From Otis tarda (taxonomy: Eukaryota; Chordata; Aves; Otidiformes; Otididae), in the NCBI GenBank assembly GCA_026413225.1, contig CM048552.1:130461053-130525052 (forward strand): a stretch of DNA of 64,000 nucleotides. The letters run 5' to 3'. The translations under genes were made by a program, and so were the position numbers. The notes under the pieces were generated by a model that ran no database searches, was not told where the DNA came from, and was given only the letters and a program-made list of their open reading frames with translations. Positions 35,869 through 48,172 of the stretch are shown here, in pieces; the first letter of the stretch is position 1; the number at the start of each line of letters is the position of its first letter.

Positions 35869-38800
35869 CTGAGTCTATGTTGTCTCTAGGGTTTCTTTCC
35901 ACAGCCTGTCAGGGAAATACAAGCTCCAGTTTCCAGCTTCCAACACAGTGCCTAAGCATGGGAGCTTACAGAAGACAGGAATACCCTGGCACGCCTGTGC
36001 ATAGAGCTGACAAAATCAGCTGCGATTCTGAGGTCACATTTATCGGATCTGTTCTCATACCAGAATGGTATGAGAGTGTGGTATGAAGGGAGTCATTAAA
36101 ATTGTCTGTGACTATCAAAAATAAATACATTTGATAGTTCTAACTCTCCATAATTTGTTACCTGTTCTTCCTCTCATTCAAATTGGTTGTCATCCAACCG
36201 AGTAACAAAATCTATCTCATCTGACTCAGATGGCCACTTATGAACAACCAGGATTATCAATAACTAGGGGAGGTGAGCAAATTAAGAGAAGCTCTGAATA
36301 TCATTGTTGACTTTTTGGAGTTATCAATAACATAATATTTTATGATAATCGAGATTCATGAGTGTATAATTACTAGACAAAAACAGGACTGGAATTTGTG
36401 AGGAATGTGAAGTTTTAAATAATTTATTTTGCCGCAGGTATTAAAAGTGGTTTTCCTCCCATATGTCTAAACTGGAAAAGATGTGAATTGAATTGAATTT
36501 GCACTTTAGAAACAAGAAGCACAACAGAACTGATTCCAAAGTTTGCTATTCATATTGTTCATTTTACCTAAAATACTACCTTAATAAATATAGGGCAGTT
36601 CTAAAAAATACAAGCCATGTCATATAAAATTGAATAAGCCGTTGCTGTTATGTGATTATAGAGGCTTACTAAATTCAAGTTGTGTTACTCTGTCTTTGAG
36701 TGTTACACATACAAGTAAGTGCATGATAACCCTCCACCATTTTAGAAGAAGAATTAGCTATCAAATTAATTCAAATATTATTTTTTTGTTTTCTTCACAG
36801 AGAAAAATCTACCTTCTGTGGTATACAACTTCATTCTCTCTTTCTTCAGATCTGTTTTCTGAGGGATGTTTACTAGCCTGTAGGAAAAAAAAATCACATA
36901 TTTTTCTATGAGAAATGGTAGTTTCATCAAAACAGAAATTTACCACAGGAAAAAAGACTTTGATGAAATTGTGTCCGTAAAAACCAATGGCTGTTTCTCC
37001 CTGTGGCTGAGTCAGTGTGATACATCATGGGATGCTCCTAGGTCTCTGCTCTGTGGAGAAGCAATGGGAAACACAGTCTGGCTGTGGAACAGTGCCCATC
37101 TAGGAGAATAAGAGGATGAGGGGAGGCTTTTTGGCAGCTGGAATGGACACAGAGATTAATGTTGACTCAGATCAAAACAAAAAGTTTCATTTCAAGCCAG
37201 TGAATCAAAGATAAAAGCTTTGATTTTGGAATGTCAAGAAACGCTTCAATTTAATCCAAAAGTTCCAAAATACCTGAATCACAGTCGTGCAAAACTTCTG
37301 TTCCTTCCATTCACACATTCTACTTTTCTATGTCATTTTTGCAGGCAACAAATCCAGAATGATCAGCATCTCCTGCAGCATGGAAATTCTGTGTCTTTGT
37401 CCTAGTTCCTCTGTTGCTAAAGGAGTTTAAAGAAAGCACCTGAAGCACTTTCATTTCTTAAAATGGAAGGTATGAAAAATATGAAAAGTTGACAGCTCAT
37501 ATTATTTTCTTCCTCAAGTCAGAATATGTTCTGTTACTCTGAGATGCACAAAATTCACATTCTCAAGGCTGATAATGCAAATTTGCTGCCTTCTTGTGTC
37601 ATAGATGAGCTATGGAGCAGTTAAAAACTTACAAGTGAATCAGAAACAGTCTTTTCTCCTCCATTTACCTGCTTATGTCTTCAGGCACAGGTTTCCAGAA
37701 CCTGCACACGAAGCTTTATGCAACCCACACAAAATAACTGATTGTCCTCTCAGGCAGACCATGTATAAAAGATTGAAGATTGAACTGATTTTCTTGGACT
37801 CTTCTGCTTGAGTGGATAGAGAGGTCTCTGATATGCTGGATCTAAAAGACATGGAGAGGTCTGCTGGACACTATCCACACAGCTAAGCTGGGCAATTACA
37901 CTCCATAGCAAATGTATAGCCATGCGCTACGAATTGAGCATGCTCTAGAGGTAAGGCATGTTTGCCAACAGCTGACCCCATTCTAGCTCCAGCAAGGGTA
38001 TTTTAGTCTCCTTTATCCAGCTAAGGTGGGGATATCAAGATACTAAGCAATTTTCAAACTGTATCTGTTTAAGAATATCTATGGGAGACTTTGGTACTGC
38101 TTCCACACATATTGCTTGCATGGGTGTGTAAGATCAGAAGGACTTTCACCCTCCAGTGTGCCTTGCATCACACTGAGAAAAAAATCCAAGAAGGATTCCT
38201 TGTGTCAGAAGAAAGACCAACTAATAGGACAGCAGATATATTAGGGGAAATATAGATCCATCATCTGGCTTAATACAAGGTGCTACATCTTCATACAGAC
38301 TTTGCAGGAAGGCTGTAGGACTTTCACATCCTTCAGCTACTGTGGCAACAACCACCAAAATCTTTATTTCAGTGTTTCAGGTAATCATACCATGTCCCTT
38401 CATACCTTCCTAGATCGTTTTGGGAGCAGACTGTTATCTGAAGAGACTTCCAGCTCCATGGGTCCTGGTCTATGGAGCTGCCTTCTTCATTAGAGGCAGC
38501 ATTAGAGGCATAAGTGGAGGGATTTACAGGTTATGCCCGTACCGCTAACATGGCAGGGAATCAAACTCTGGCCTCGGGATTAAGGGGTACAAACTGCCTA
38601 TTTAAGGCAAGTTCCCTCCAGAGCAGACTGGCTGTATTTGCATTGCACAGCCTGTGGCCTTCGGGTGAGCCTGTAGCCTTACACTATTGGTGTTATTCCA
38701 CGTGCTTCATTTCAAAATATCTGAGAGCTGATCTCCTCTGTAAGGTTTGTGCTGCAGGCCAGCTGAACAGTTGTTTCACGGCATGAAATGTGGCTGTATG

Positions 38801-41029
38801 TGTCCAATGGCATGCATGGTGCATGAAGGCACGTGGTGGTCCCTGTAGATCCAAAGTCTGCTGAGAGCGTGTAAAGTCAACGCTGGTGTAGTCTTGTCCA
38901 TGCTCTCTTTGGGACCAGTCCTTGGCATAGGCATCCCCAGTACCTTTCCCAGGCATGGTGGTAGGAGCTAGTGGAAAGATCCACCTGAGCCAGGATGGGT
39001 TCAGGACTTAATGTCTGTTCCTCTTTTGTATAGGGCAAAGGTGTGCAGTGTAGGCATCAGTAGTGTTTCAGATGCTCCCAACCATCTGCTATGATTTCTC
39101 CTCCCAGAGGATGATTGTTGTCAGTGCTGGAGGGCCAACCTCAAACTGGGAATGACATATGAACAAATACCAGCCAGCACCCCTGTGCCCAGCTGGGGAA
39201 GCCAGTACTTTACAGCCTTTATGTTAAAAGATGGTTTTGAAATACTTTTATTTTTGTGATAACAACATAAGCTATATGTTTTTTGCTTCTCACCCTGAAT
39301 ATGAGGTTTGAGGATTTTTTTTTTTTATGGGGGGACGAGGGTTAAAGATCCAGGTGTACCCACTGCCTGCCCAAGTCCTATATTGAACAAAAGCTTGTGT
39401 AGGCTTCCTTGAAATTCTCATTGCATTCATTGTGGAAAATTAGATTATTCTCATATCAGTGAGTTTCAGCTGCAGATTTCTATTTAGTTCATTAATTTGC
39501 CTTGAAGTTGGATGGAATCGGGAATATATTTCTCACTTTGATTGAGTAGTTAGGGTTGATACTTTCTTGCTTTCATGCTACTCCTTTTAAAAGTCTTTCA
39601 GCTGTGTTTTTGAAAATAAAGTGAGTGAATTTATCATATTTAGACTTCAGCAAGCACCACATGGCAGAGACAGTTACTCTGGAATCCTAACGGGCTCTCA
39701 AGAATTATCCTCTGTGATTATCTCCACGTCTGAAGGACCATATGTCACAGGCTCTGCAAATGGCATCTGGTTATATCGCACAAAGAGGTTTCTCCTATCT
39801 ATTTTGCAAGCAGCTCAACCCAAACCGGTGAACAAATCCCCGAATATATTGAAAGGAGCTGGATTCCTTTGAAGTGTGTTATTGAAACTGATGCATTCTG
39901 TGAGCTGCCTATTTTCCCTAAAGACAATCTAACTGTCCTGTTATTTCATGTTGTGTCAGAAACGACACGTGATAAATCAAATGAGTAGCTAAGCCAGTAT
40001 ACCAGAAAAATAATTATGAATGACCTTTTTCTCTTCTAGCTACAAATGTTATCCAGAAAGGGTATAATCCTTTCAGCTCCAAGATAGACCAGAGTACCTC
40101 TAATTTATCAGGAGAGAAATCTTGCAATGGGAAATGAACGCCACTTCAGCAAACAATACCATAATTACTCAAACAATTACTATATTGATCTGAAATTTCA
40201 AAGGCCAAGTGGATAGCCTGTCTTTGGGTGATGTGGGACAGAGATTCTTTTTGAAAGCTCCTGCTTGACTCAGTTCAGGTAACTCCACGGACCTTCCCGA
40301 GATGTCCTGTGGCATGTGCATTCCCCACCAGGTCTGTGCTCTGATCTACGGCCCTGCCTACACGTATCATCAGGTGAAAACTGCGGTGATCTAATCACAA
40401 AACTCAAGTGATATAAAAATCCCCTCAAACTCTCATTAGGAAATACCTTATTTCACATCCTCTTCGATGAAAGCAGCACATGCAGCAGTTCCTCATTTCC
40501 TATCTGTACAGCTTTTCTGCAGGCTTCCAGTCATTGTGACAGTTACTCTGGTAAAATCCAATATTTTGGCCTGCACAGAAGCACATTCACTGTTTTCCAG
40601 ATGAAAATGATCAGCAGAGTGGGTCTAACTCACTTCTCATGCTCAGGTACATTAGTAGGAACTCAGTGCAGGATCAGCGCCAGGATGCCAATATTCTATG
40701 TATGCATTTAATGGTGGAGAGGATGCAATGTTGTAAATCTCTGTCTACAACAAACAAGGCTTCATGAAAAGATGCCAGAGGAGCACTGGAAAGAAAACTG
40801 TCACTGTGTTAAATTTATGGCATGGTTTCTCTCTTCAGTGGCTCTCTGAAATGGAGTTTGAGGGACACACCTATCAGTCCTATCCTACCATGCTTTGTAT
40901 TTTTTATTGTCCAGGGAAAACTGGAGATCTGGAGACTTCCAGCAGGAAACATTAGGTGTCCTGATGACATGGACAGGCTCTGCCATGTCCTCTCCAAACC
41001 TGATGGTCTGGCTGCTGTTCTTGAGGTCA
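35869..41029. other. Non-coding unique sequence
   Basis: No gene or clear repeat is recognised. A segment at 38308-38380 has splice-like ends (CAG before, GTAATC after) and two open frames, but neither phase fits the other candidates, so it is not called. Confidence 0.5.
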
Positions 41030-41400
41030 CCTCTGATACTGGGCCATCCAATCTGGGGTCTCACTACTTGGAAAGTAGTGACATGGCCAGGAGGAGCTGT
41101 GGGAAGATTCATCCCTGGGATCGCGGGATGCATTTCATCTCCAGCCCTCATGCTGTGTCCTGCCTGAGCTATGCTGCAACTGTACTTCTGTTCAGCTGTA
41201 CCCTGTTCATCTTTCTTGCTGATCCCACCCTTGCCTCCCTGACTTGACCCCAGAGGTGCCCTGTCCCCATGGGACATCCTCAGCCTGGCTCTACTGGTCA
41301 CCTCTGGGTGTGGGAGACAGGGATGCTGGGGGAGGTCTGTGTCCCAGGCTGACCCACTGCCTCGCTGCTGCCTACCTTGCCCTCGCTGTCCCCTGGCAAT
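41030..41400 (+). repeat. GC-rich segment, probable member of a dispersed repeat family
   Basis: The 21 bases at 41130-41150 match 48940-48960 at 20 positions, and both continue into similar CCTGC..GAGCTA..CTGCA..CTGT spacing. Both lie on the plus strand in GC-rich DNA unlike its neighbours, so they look like diverged copies of one repeat, perhaps LTR-derived. Overlapping open frames of about 140 codons on both strands reflect composition. At 41042-41088 an interrupted palindrome is present (TCACTACTT and its complement around GGA, flanked by GGCCAT and ATGGCC). Confidence 0.4.
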
Positions 41401-44400
41401 AGATATTTAGGGGTAACTGAAGCCAGACGAAATTGGGTTGAAACATAGTGAATGACATCCCAAATCAACTGGGTAAATCCGAAAGCTGAACACTGCTTCT
41501 TAGGAGCTATAGTGTCTGTGCAAGGCAACAGCTATGGGGTTTTTAAATAAACCTACAGTCCCAGTAGAGAGATTTTGAAATGAGGAAGAGTATTGTAGCA
41601 TTTAAAATGATCTACTCGTGGAGATTTATATATTTCCACAGCTGTTTCCTACTAGCAATATATACATATACATGTATATACGTACATACTCCAGGGTGGA
41701 AATGTCTATTTTGCTCATTATTGTGAACACCTCACCAGTCTTTTATCTGTCACTCTATCTAGCAGAATGCTGTACTTAACAGTAATTGTTTTTTTAATCA
41801 ATATTAATCTGTACTATGCTTCTTACACTTAATATTAGGCTTCTGTGACTCACTGGTACCGATACGTGATCTACAGTTGTATAAATAGCTTGTGTAATAT
41901 ACAGCCTGTCAGCTTTAATACATTTTGAAGCATTTTTCTGTGTTTTGGTATTTTGGGGATTATATCTGGTTTTACAGACAAATGGCCTAATTCTCAGTGC
42001 TTCGTCATTTATTTGTATTTCCTGCCAATTTTTTGCACAGATCTAAATTAAAGGAAGGAAAAAATATACTGCAGAACCTCAATGCCTCACAATAAAAGGC
42101 TGAATCCAGCCCTCATAACTCTCATTTCAATCGGTCACAAAGGGAAATGTTCAGACCATTCATTTAAAAATATTTGTCTTTTTCTCCCTCCTGGTAATTT
42201 CCTAGTGATTTCTTACTGTCATGAGGAAATTTCTACTACACATATATCTTTTTTCTCCAGTATATACAGTCCCTTTTGTACAAGAGGTTGAAATCTGTCA
42301 GTGTTTACTGGTAACTGGTCAAGCCCAGCATACATCAACCCTCTGAAGGGAACTTGGGAAATTCTGGCCTTGCACTATGATCACCTTTTAGTATAAGGAG
42401 CTTAGAGAACCCATTCAGAAGTTATCTCAGAGGGGCCAGAAAAGAAGATTAAACAGCTTTCAAGCTTCAGGAAAGTGCCTCCTGTGGTGGGCCCAGGCTC
42501 AGACCGTGGGGGATGTATGTAATAAATTATGTGGATAACTTTTGAATTGAAATATTCAATAGAGCTATGTGGAATATAAGGAGTATTGTATGCTAATAAG
42601 AGTTTTTACCTGAGGGCTTCAAGTTTTAGTCATACCTGGGAATTATTTTTTTGCTCCTTTTCCCCCACTGGCAATTGATTATGGATCTTGAAATTAGCTG
42701 TGTGTGAATGTGTGTGGGTGCATTTGCAAGCATATAGGGTATTTATATATGTGCACGTATGTTTGTGCAAGAACTGTGATGTCATGATGGCATCACAGGG
42801 ATGCCCAGGGATGCCACCCAAGAAAGGGTGGCCCTTAGGTTTAATTTACCCCTGAGAATCATGTGGTAGCTCTGTTTGATACTCTTCATGTGCAAACTTT
42901 GTTCTCTCACATTCCCTTTCACTACCATGTGGGCAACTTCCAATTCCCAACCCTGCTGTGAAAAAATATCTAGTGTGAACGTGCTGGGCTCCTGTTACCG
43001 GGCTTCCTCGGTCCTTGATATTCCTCAGCCAACTGCTGCTGGGATCTGGTCTGCCCTCTTTTGCCACTGGAGGCCAAAAGCCAATTACTTGAATCTTGGC
43101 TGGCATAAAGGGTAGGATGTGTAGAGGAACGACAGTCACTGGATATCGATTTCTGACAGATATTCATTGTGCTGTCATCACTGGATGGTAGTTAAAAACC
43201 CCAGTACGCCTTAAAAGAACTGTCTTCCATTTTCAAAGCCACTTCTTGATAGTGCAAAATCTGCAATTAAAATTCATATTCATGGCGCAACATGACAATG
43301 AGAGGTGAACACAGTATTAAAGACTCTGCAACCCATGAGTCCTTCTAGAAAGTCTTTATAGAGAGGAAAAATTAGCTCAAAATTTATCAACTGAGAAAAT
43401 CAGTTGAAATATGGCTGGGAATTCTGATGCATTCAGTATATTGATAATGTATGGGTTACATGGCTGACAAATTCAATACGTTGGGTACTTACATACACAC
43501 ACACACATACACACACGGTCTCCCATGGCTCTCAAGTGTGCACATACATAGTTCCTGTTCTGGCAGATTTACACAGAAACTTAATTTTTGCTAACTCTGG
43601 AAAATGCATGTATGTTGTTGAAGTAAGTCTTGCCAAATTAGACAGCATTGCTTTGGGAAAAATAAAATTTCCAGTTCAAACACAGAATTGAAGGCCTTTC
43701 AGATGTTGCACTGCCCATCTCCCCAAGTCTGCATGCATCCAAGAATCAGTCAACAAGCTCAGCTAGATGAAGATTTGAAGTAACACCATCTGATGAATAT
43801 GATCTGCAGGGGTCAAGAGTCCAGATAATAGACCCTGAGCCATTCAGTCAAGCCCTCCTGTAAGTAGAGCTTTTAAAGAGGAGTTCAAGAGCGTAGCTGC
43901 CTCAGGACCAAACTGTACAAGCAGCACAGCTTCTGTTGGCATTTGCAGCAACAACAAGGAGATTATCAACACTGTGCTTGTAGGCTCATCGCTGTCCTGA
44001 CCCCTGTCTGTCAGGGGTCAAGACACAATACCGCACATTGAGGAACTCGATGCTAAATCCAGAGCATGTGAGCGGAAACCTTCTGTGTCACTCTGTGTAT
44101 CACCAGTCTGTTGCCATCAGCCTACTTTGATGCTTACAATCTTATTGGGAAGGAAAAATCCTATGAGGTGTTGGGTGGGGCTGAGCCTATTTAAGGTCAG
44201 GCTGTTCTGTCTTCAGCTCAAATCACCTCTGCTGAGGGTCTCCCTTTCTGCTTCTTACTTTTTTCTTTCAGAGAGGTGGATCAGAGCCAGAGTGTCTCTA
44301 AGGCCGGATAGGAAGTGATATATTCCTGGACAATGTAAAATTCGTCCTAGTTCACAACAGATCGGTATTTTGATTAAGTCCAAAAAGGCAGTTAAAATAC

Positions 44401-44555
44401 ATGAAATATAAGGCATAATAGAGTTATGACTAATTCTGAAGAGTTCCTATTTAGGGAAATAGGAGACCAAAAATGGTTTGCTTTTGCATTAAGTGATAAA
44501 TCCAATAACACTGGGAACGGTGATCTAGTCTTATCTGTTTTCTCTTTCTTTTAAG
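41401..44555. other. Non-coding unique sequence with a CA microsatellite
   Basis: A (CA)n run lies at 43491-43516. A GT-rich stretch lies at 42700-42770. An inverted repeat is at 43994-44024: TGACCCCTG (43998-44006) and its complement (44012-44020), extended by GTC/GAC across one mismatch. No gene is recognised. Confidence 0.5.
43491..43516 (+). repeat. (CA)n microsatellite
   Basis: ACAC dinucleotides run through 43491-43516 with two ACAT interruptions. Confidence 0.9.
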
Positions 44556-44648
44556 CTGATTATGCATCGTCTCTGGAGAAGACTGATGAAAACTTTCAGC
44601 TAAGATTCTATAACGTCAATAAAACCATCCAGGAACAATTGTTTCAGA
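44556..44648 (+). other. Candidate 93-bp symmetric host exon
   Basis: This is the best coding-exon candidate in the window. A strong pyrimidine tract (TTTTCTCTTTCTTTTAAG, ending at 44555) precedes it and a donor, AGA|GTAAGC, follows. Its length is 93 bases (31 codons) and only one frame is open, entering and leaving in phase 1, so it could be skipped without a frameshift. The peptide DYASSLEKTDENFQLRFYNV (first 20 residues) is acidic and helical-looking at its start and contains a possible N-glycosylation site (NKT) further on. I do not recognise the family. The phase agrees with the candidates at 1-74 and 22941-22994. Confidence 0.32.
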
Positions 44649-45887
44649 GTAAGCTCCCCATTTTCTAGAAAGCTTTTCATTTAAATAAGGATGGAAAAAT
44701 TAGTTTTTCAGAAGCATCATGGGAAGGGCAAGTCAGCAAAACAGTCATTCAAGACTCCACAATATGGCATGATTGGGCAATCCAGATGCCTAATTAAAAA
44801 AAATTAGAAAAAATTGTAATTCAAATATTAATAGTGGATGCTTCCACTTGCACTAAGCAGATCTGTTTTTAATGGCTCAATAGGAAATGCCTATTCTTTT
44901 TTTAACTCACCAACTGCATGGCATTTAGCATGAATAAATTCAGGCTATGCATCTTGGCCTATGAATACGATATCATTTTAAGAGGTTTATTTGTGAGTCA
45001 AGACTCTTCTTCAGATACATTCCCAAGCTCCCTGGTAAAATCATGACTACCATCAAGCTATGGAATTAGTCACTCAAAATCTCTTGCTTGGTTATGATGG
45101 GTTGCTCTGTTTTTTTCCAACACACTTTTAATCTTCAGATTTCCATGCTGTTTTTATCCAAACCTTTCTCTCTAAGAACGTCTCACTAAATGACTTCTGA
45201 GTGAAACAGACATCTCTGCAGTACATTCCTTTCCTTTTCTGCCAAAGTAAATCTAGATTAACACCACAGAATTTGGTGAAATTATTATGTCTTTAGGAAG
45301 GAATGGAGACTCAAAATCCAGGTAGTGACTGTAGTATATGGTATATTGCTGTATGATTCACTTTCAGCTGGTATAGGAATATATGCATTGGTGCATGATA
45401 CTCATGATATGTTTTGAATATTGCAGCTGAAACGGAATGAATTATAATTGACATACTTGGGGTAGTGGTGCTAGCTTGGTTGCTTGCTTGCTATTTTTAT
45501 TAACCAATCTTTCCCTGTTTTTTCTCTTCCTAAGGAGAAGATTGATGTTTCCTTGAAAAAAAAACATTATGAACCTGGCCCAGTCTTTGTGTGTTGAATT
45601 ATGCATGGAGCCACTGTAATTGCAGGTATCAGTCAATCCCTGCAGAAAAATGCAAGGCTAGGCAAGTAGCGGTTGTAGGTAAACACACATTTAGTCATAT
45701 GATGGTTACGGTAACTGAGTGTGCATTTTGTATGCACAGTTGGATGAATGTTGTTATGACAGCTTTCACAGCTGAGTTCAGAGCAGTACTGGATAGCACA
45801 AGAATATTGTTTTTCTTCTGGGATTGGCCAAAAAAGGAAAATTGCTCTTTGATTTTGTCCTAATACTTAAAGACATATTTTGTCTCA
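44649..45887. other. Non-coding unique sequence
   Basis: No gene, RNA or repeat is recognised. Open frames are below 95 codons. Confidence 0.5.
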
Positions 45888-46180
45888 GAGAATCACAGAC
45901 AACCAGAACCCACAGAAACTGCCAGCGGTCTGTCTCCTCCCAAATATACTTATACAAGTCCTGACAAATGTTTACTCAGTTCTCCAAAATCTCCAGCAAC
46001 AGAGGGTCCACAGTCTCCTGAATTACTACTGTAGTGCCTTATGAGCCTTACTATTAGAATAGTTTTCCTGCTGTTATCCAGTCCAAATTTTGCTTGCTGT
46101 AGTTTTAGCCTATGTGATCTTTCTGTAGGCACTATGAACACTGAGAACAGCTGAATTAATCCTCTTTGCAACAAAGCAAT
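45888..46180 (-). mobile_element. Ancient CR1 LINE relic, 3' region
   Basis: The plus strand reads as the complement of an old CR1 3' end. It holds GAATCACAGAC (a worn tail), then CAACAGAGGGTCCACAG near 46001, TAGTTTTCCTGCTGTTATCC near 46060, AGTCCAAATTTTGCTTGCTG near 46081 and AATCCTCTTTGCAAC near 46158. The copy is strongly diverged and has no open frame. Confidence 0.6.
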
Positions 46181-46464
46181 GTGCTAGTTAGTGTGGCAGA
46201 CATGGTGGGAACCTCTGAAGTCAACAGAATAACACTCAAACTCCTAACTTTAGTAGAAAAGTGTAAACATTACTACTTAAGATACCACTTTGTCAGGAGA
46301 TGGTAGTCCTTTTCAAACCTTTTAAGATATTAAATTGTCAGAAATTTAGCAGGTAAAAACATTTACATAGACCTTCTTTCTGCAAAGTGTGTGACTACAC
46401 AACTCAAAGCTGTATCAGAGGCTTCCTGGATGCTGGCTTATATCCATCTTGAAAAACATTTCAT

Positions 46465-47089
46465 AAGTTCAATGAGGCCAAATGCAAGGTCCTGCATATG
46501 GGTTGGGGCAACCCCAGGAACAAATAAGAGGCTGAGTGGGGAATGGACTGCAAGCAGCTCTGAGGAGAAGGACTTGTAGCTACTAGTGGGCAAGAAGCTC
46601 ACCATGAGCCAACAATGCACGCCTGCAGCCCAGAAAGCCAACCACATCCTGGACTGCATCAAAAGAAGTGTGACCAGCAGGTTGAGAGAGGTGATTCTCC
46701 ACTTCTGCTCTGCTCTTATGAGACCCCACCTGGAGTACTGTGTAGAGGCCCCAACACAAGAAGGACATAGACTTGTTGGAGCGAGTCCAGAGGAGGGCGA
46801 TGAAGATGATAAGAGGGCTGAAGCACCCCTCCTATGAGGATAGGCAGAGAGAGTTGGGGCTGTTCAGCCTGAAGAAGAGGAGGCTCCAGGGAGACTTCAT
46901 AGCAGCCTTCCAGCACCTAAAGGGGGCTTATAAGAAAGATGGGGAGAAATTATTTAGCAGGGCCTCTTGTGATAGGACAAGGGGTAATGATTTTAAAATA
47001 GAGGGAGGTAGATTCAGACTGGACATCAGGAAGAAATTTTTTACAATGAGTGTAATGAAGCACTGGTGCAGGTTGCCCAGAGAGGTGCC
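46465..47089 (+). mobile_element. CR1 LINE fragment without its 3' end
   Basis: The fragment holds the C-terminal part of ORF2 in three frames: the SEEKDL block to about 46579, the ILDCIKRSV and RPHLEYCV blocks at 46647-46745, and [14 protein letters not shown] to LPREV at 46773-47089. A stop interrupts near 46580, and a deletion near 46745 removes the FWSPQ codons and shifts the frame. It breaks off at CAGAGAGGTG, before the last 60 or so codons, the 3' UTR and the ATTCTATG tail. CR1 copies are normally truncated at the 5' end, so the missing 3' end points to a later deletion or rearrangement. Confidence 0.85.
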
Positions 47090-48167
47090 AGCCTCTGTCT
47101 TGTTACCTCTTTGTGCTGAGTGTGCCAGCCACGCTGCTTACAGATGGCACTGTCAGCAGGTTAGAGGCTTGGTTCAGAGGAGTGTGGTGGCAAGAGGAGA
47201 TGCATCTGAGTTTGTCTGATCTCGGGGGGGGGGGGGGGGGGTGTGGTGCGCGGGGAGGGGGTTGTGGGAGCCCAAAAGGATTGGAAAAGGGAAGTGCCAG
47301 AGTGGAAAAGTGGGGTCAGGCAATACTGCTGGCTTTCACTGGCTACACAACAGAAATGTGGCAGAGCAGGATTAAAATCTCTGTTAGTAAGTAGCTCTAA
47401 GATTGCAATAAGGGAACACCGAATGCTTATATAGGGTGGGTAAAGGTGTACCAAGAATGGGAGGAACAGATACAAGTCTGTGGGCAAAAAGCCTAGAAGG
47501 ACAAAATATAAGACATCTGTCTACAAAATCTTGTCATTCATGAAATGGAATATACGGTTGTTCATGAAGCCTGTTCTCAAGGAGAAAGATTTTTAAAAAT
47601 TTATTTCTGCTTGAGGCATTACGTTATGCTTTTCATAGCTAGTGTGAATATAAATATCAGATGAAGGACATTTATGGTCATTCTTATTACTGAATACACT
47701 AGGAGGATGGGGATTGCCTAATTTCACGCTTGTGGTCTCCACTCGTTCAGACAACTTTTGCAAATCCCACCCTCAAGTGATTTGCTGCATGCTGTATGTC
47801 AAGTCACTCTCAGAGGTGGGAACACCACCCTTGCTCCCAGATGTGTTTCTTTAATCATCAGAGTGTATTTCTTCCCAAAGCAATGAGTTACCACATAATA
47901 TATTTGTTGCCACATGGAATATTAACATTGTAATCATGTCTGTTTCCTTAGGGGACTTGTATTTTATGGCAGCAATTCAACACTGTTCACTATTTGGAGT
48001 TAAAAGAAACACAAGAGTTGAAGATTTTAAATGTCTCTTCTAAAAACTAGGCAAAAAGTACACCAGAAATCACCTCCTCAATTCAGAAAAAAACATAAAG
48101 AAAAATATCATTTATGATCACAAAAAACCCATGAACTATTGTTCATGATCATTGTTTTTTTTTAAAA
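47090..48167. other. Non-coding sequence with a G18 run
   Basis: The interval 47224-47241 is 18 consecutive G, followed by a GTGTGGTGCGCGGGGAGGGG stretch. The rest is AT-richer, without recognisable genes or repeats. Confidence 0.6.
47224..47241 (+). repeat. Poly-G run (G18)
   Basis: Eighteen G are seen in a row, and the G-rich sequence continues to about 47270. Such runs can form quadruplexes and are often mis-sized in assemblies. Confidence 0.9.
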
Positions 48168-48172
48168 AACAC
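48168..48172 (+). repeat. LTR target-site duplication, left copy (AACAC)
   Basis: AACAC abuts the LTR end TGTCGC and is repeated at 48720-48724 on the other side. A 5-bp duplication is usual for ERV-L type integrases. Confidence 0.7.

Noticed and set aside
38308-38380. 73-bp segment with CAG and GTAATC borders
   Set aside because: Two frames are open and neither has a phase that fits other candidates. Looks like a pseudo-exon.
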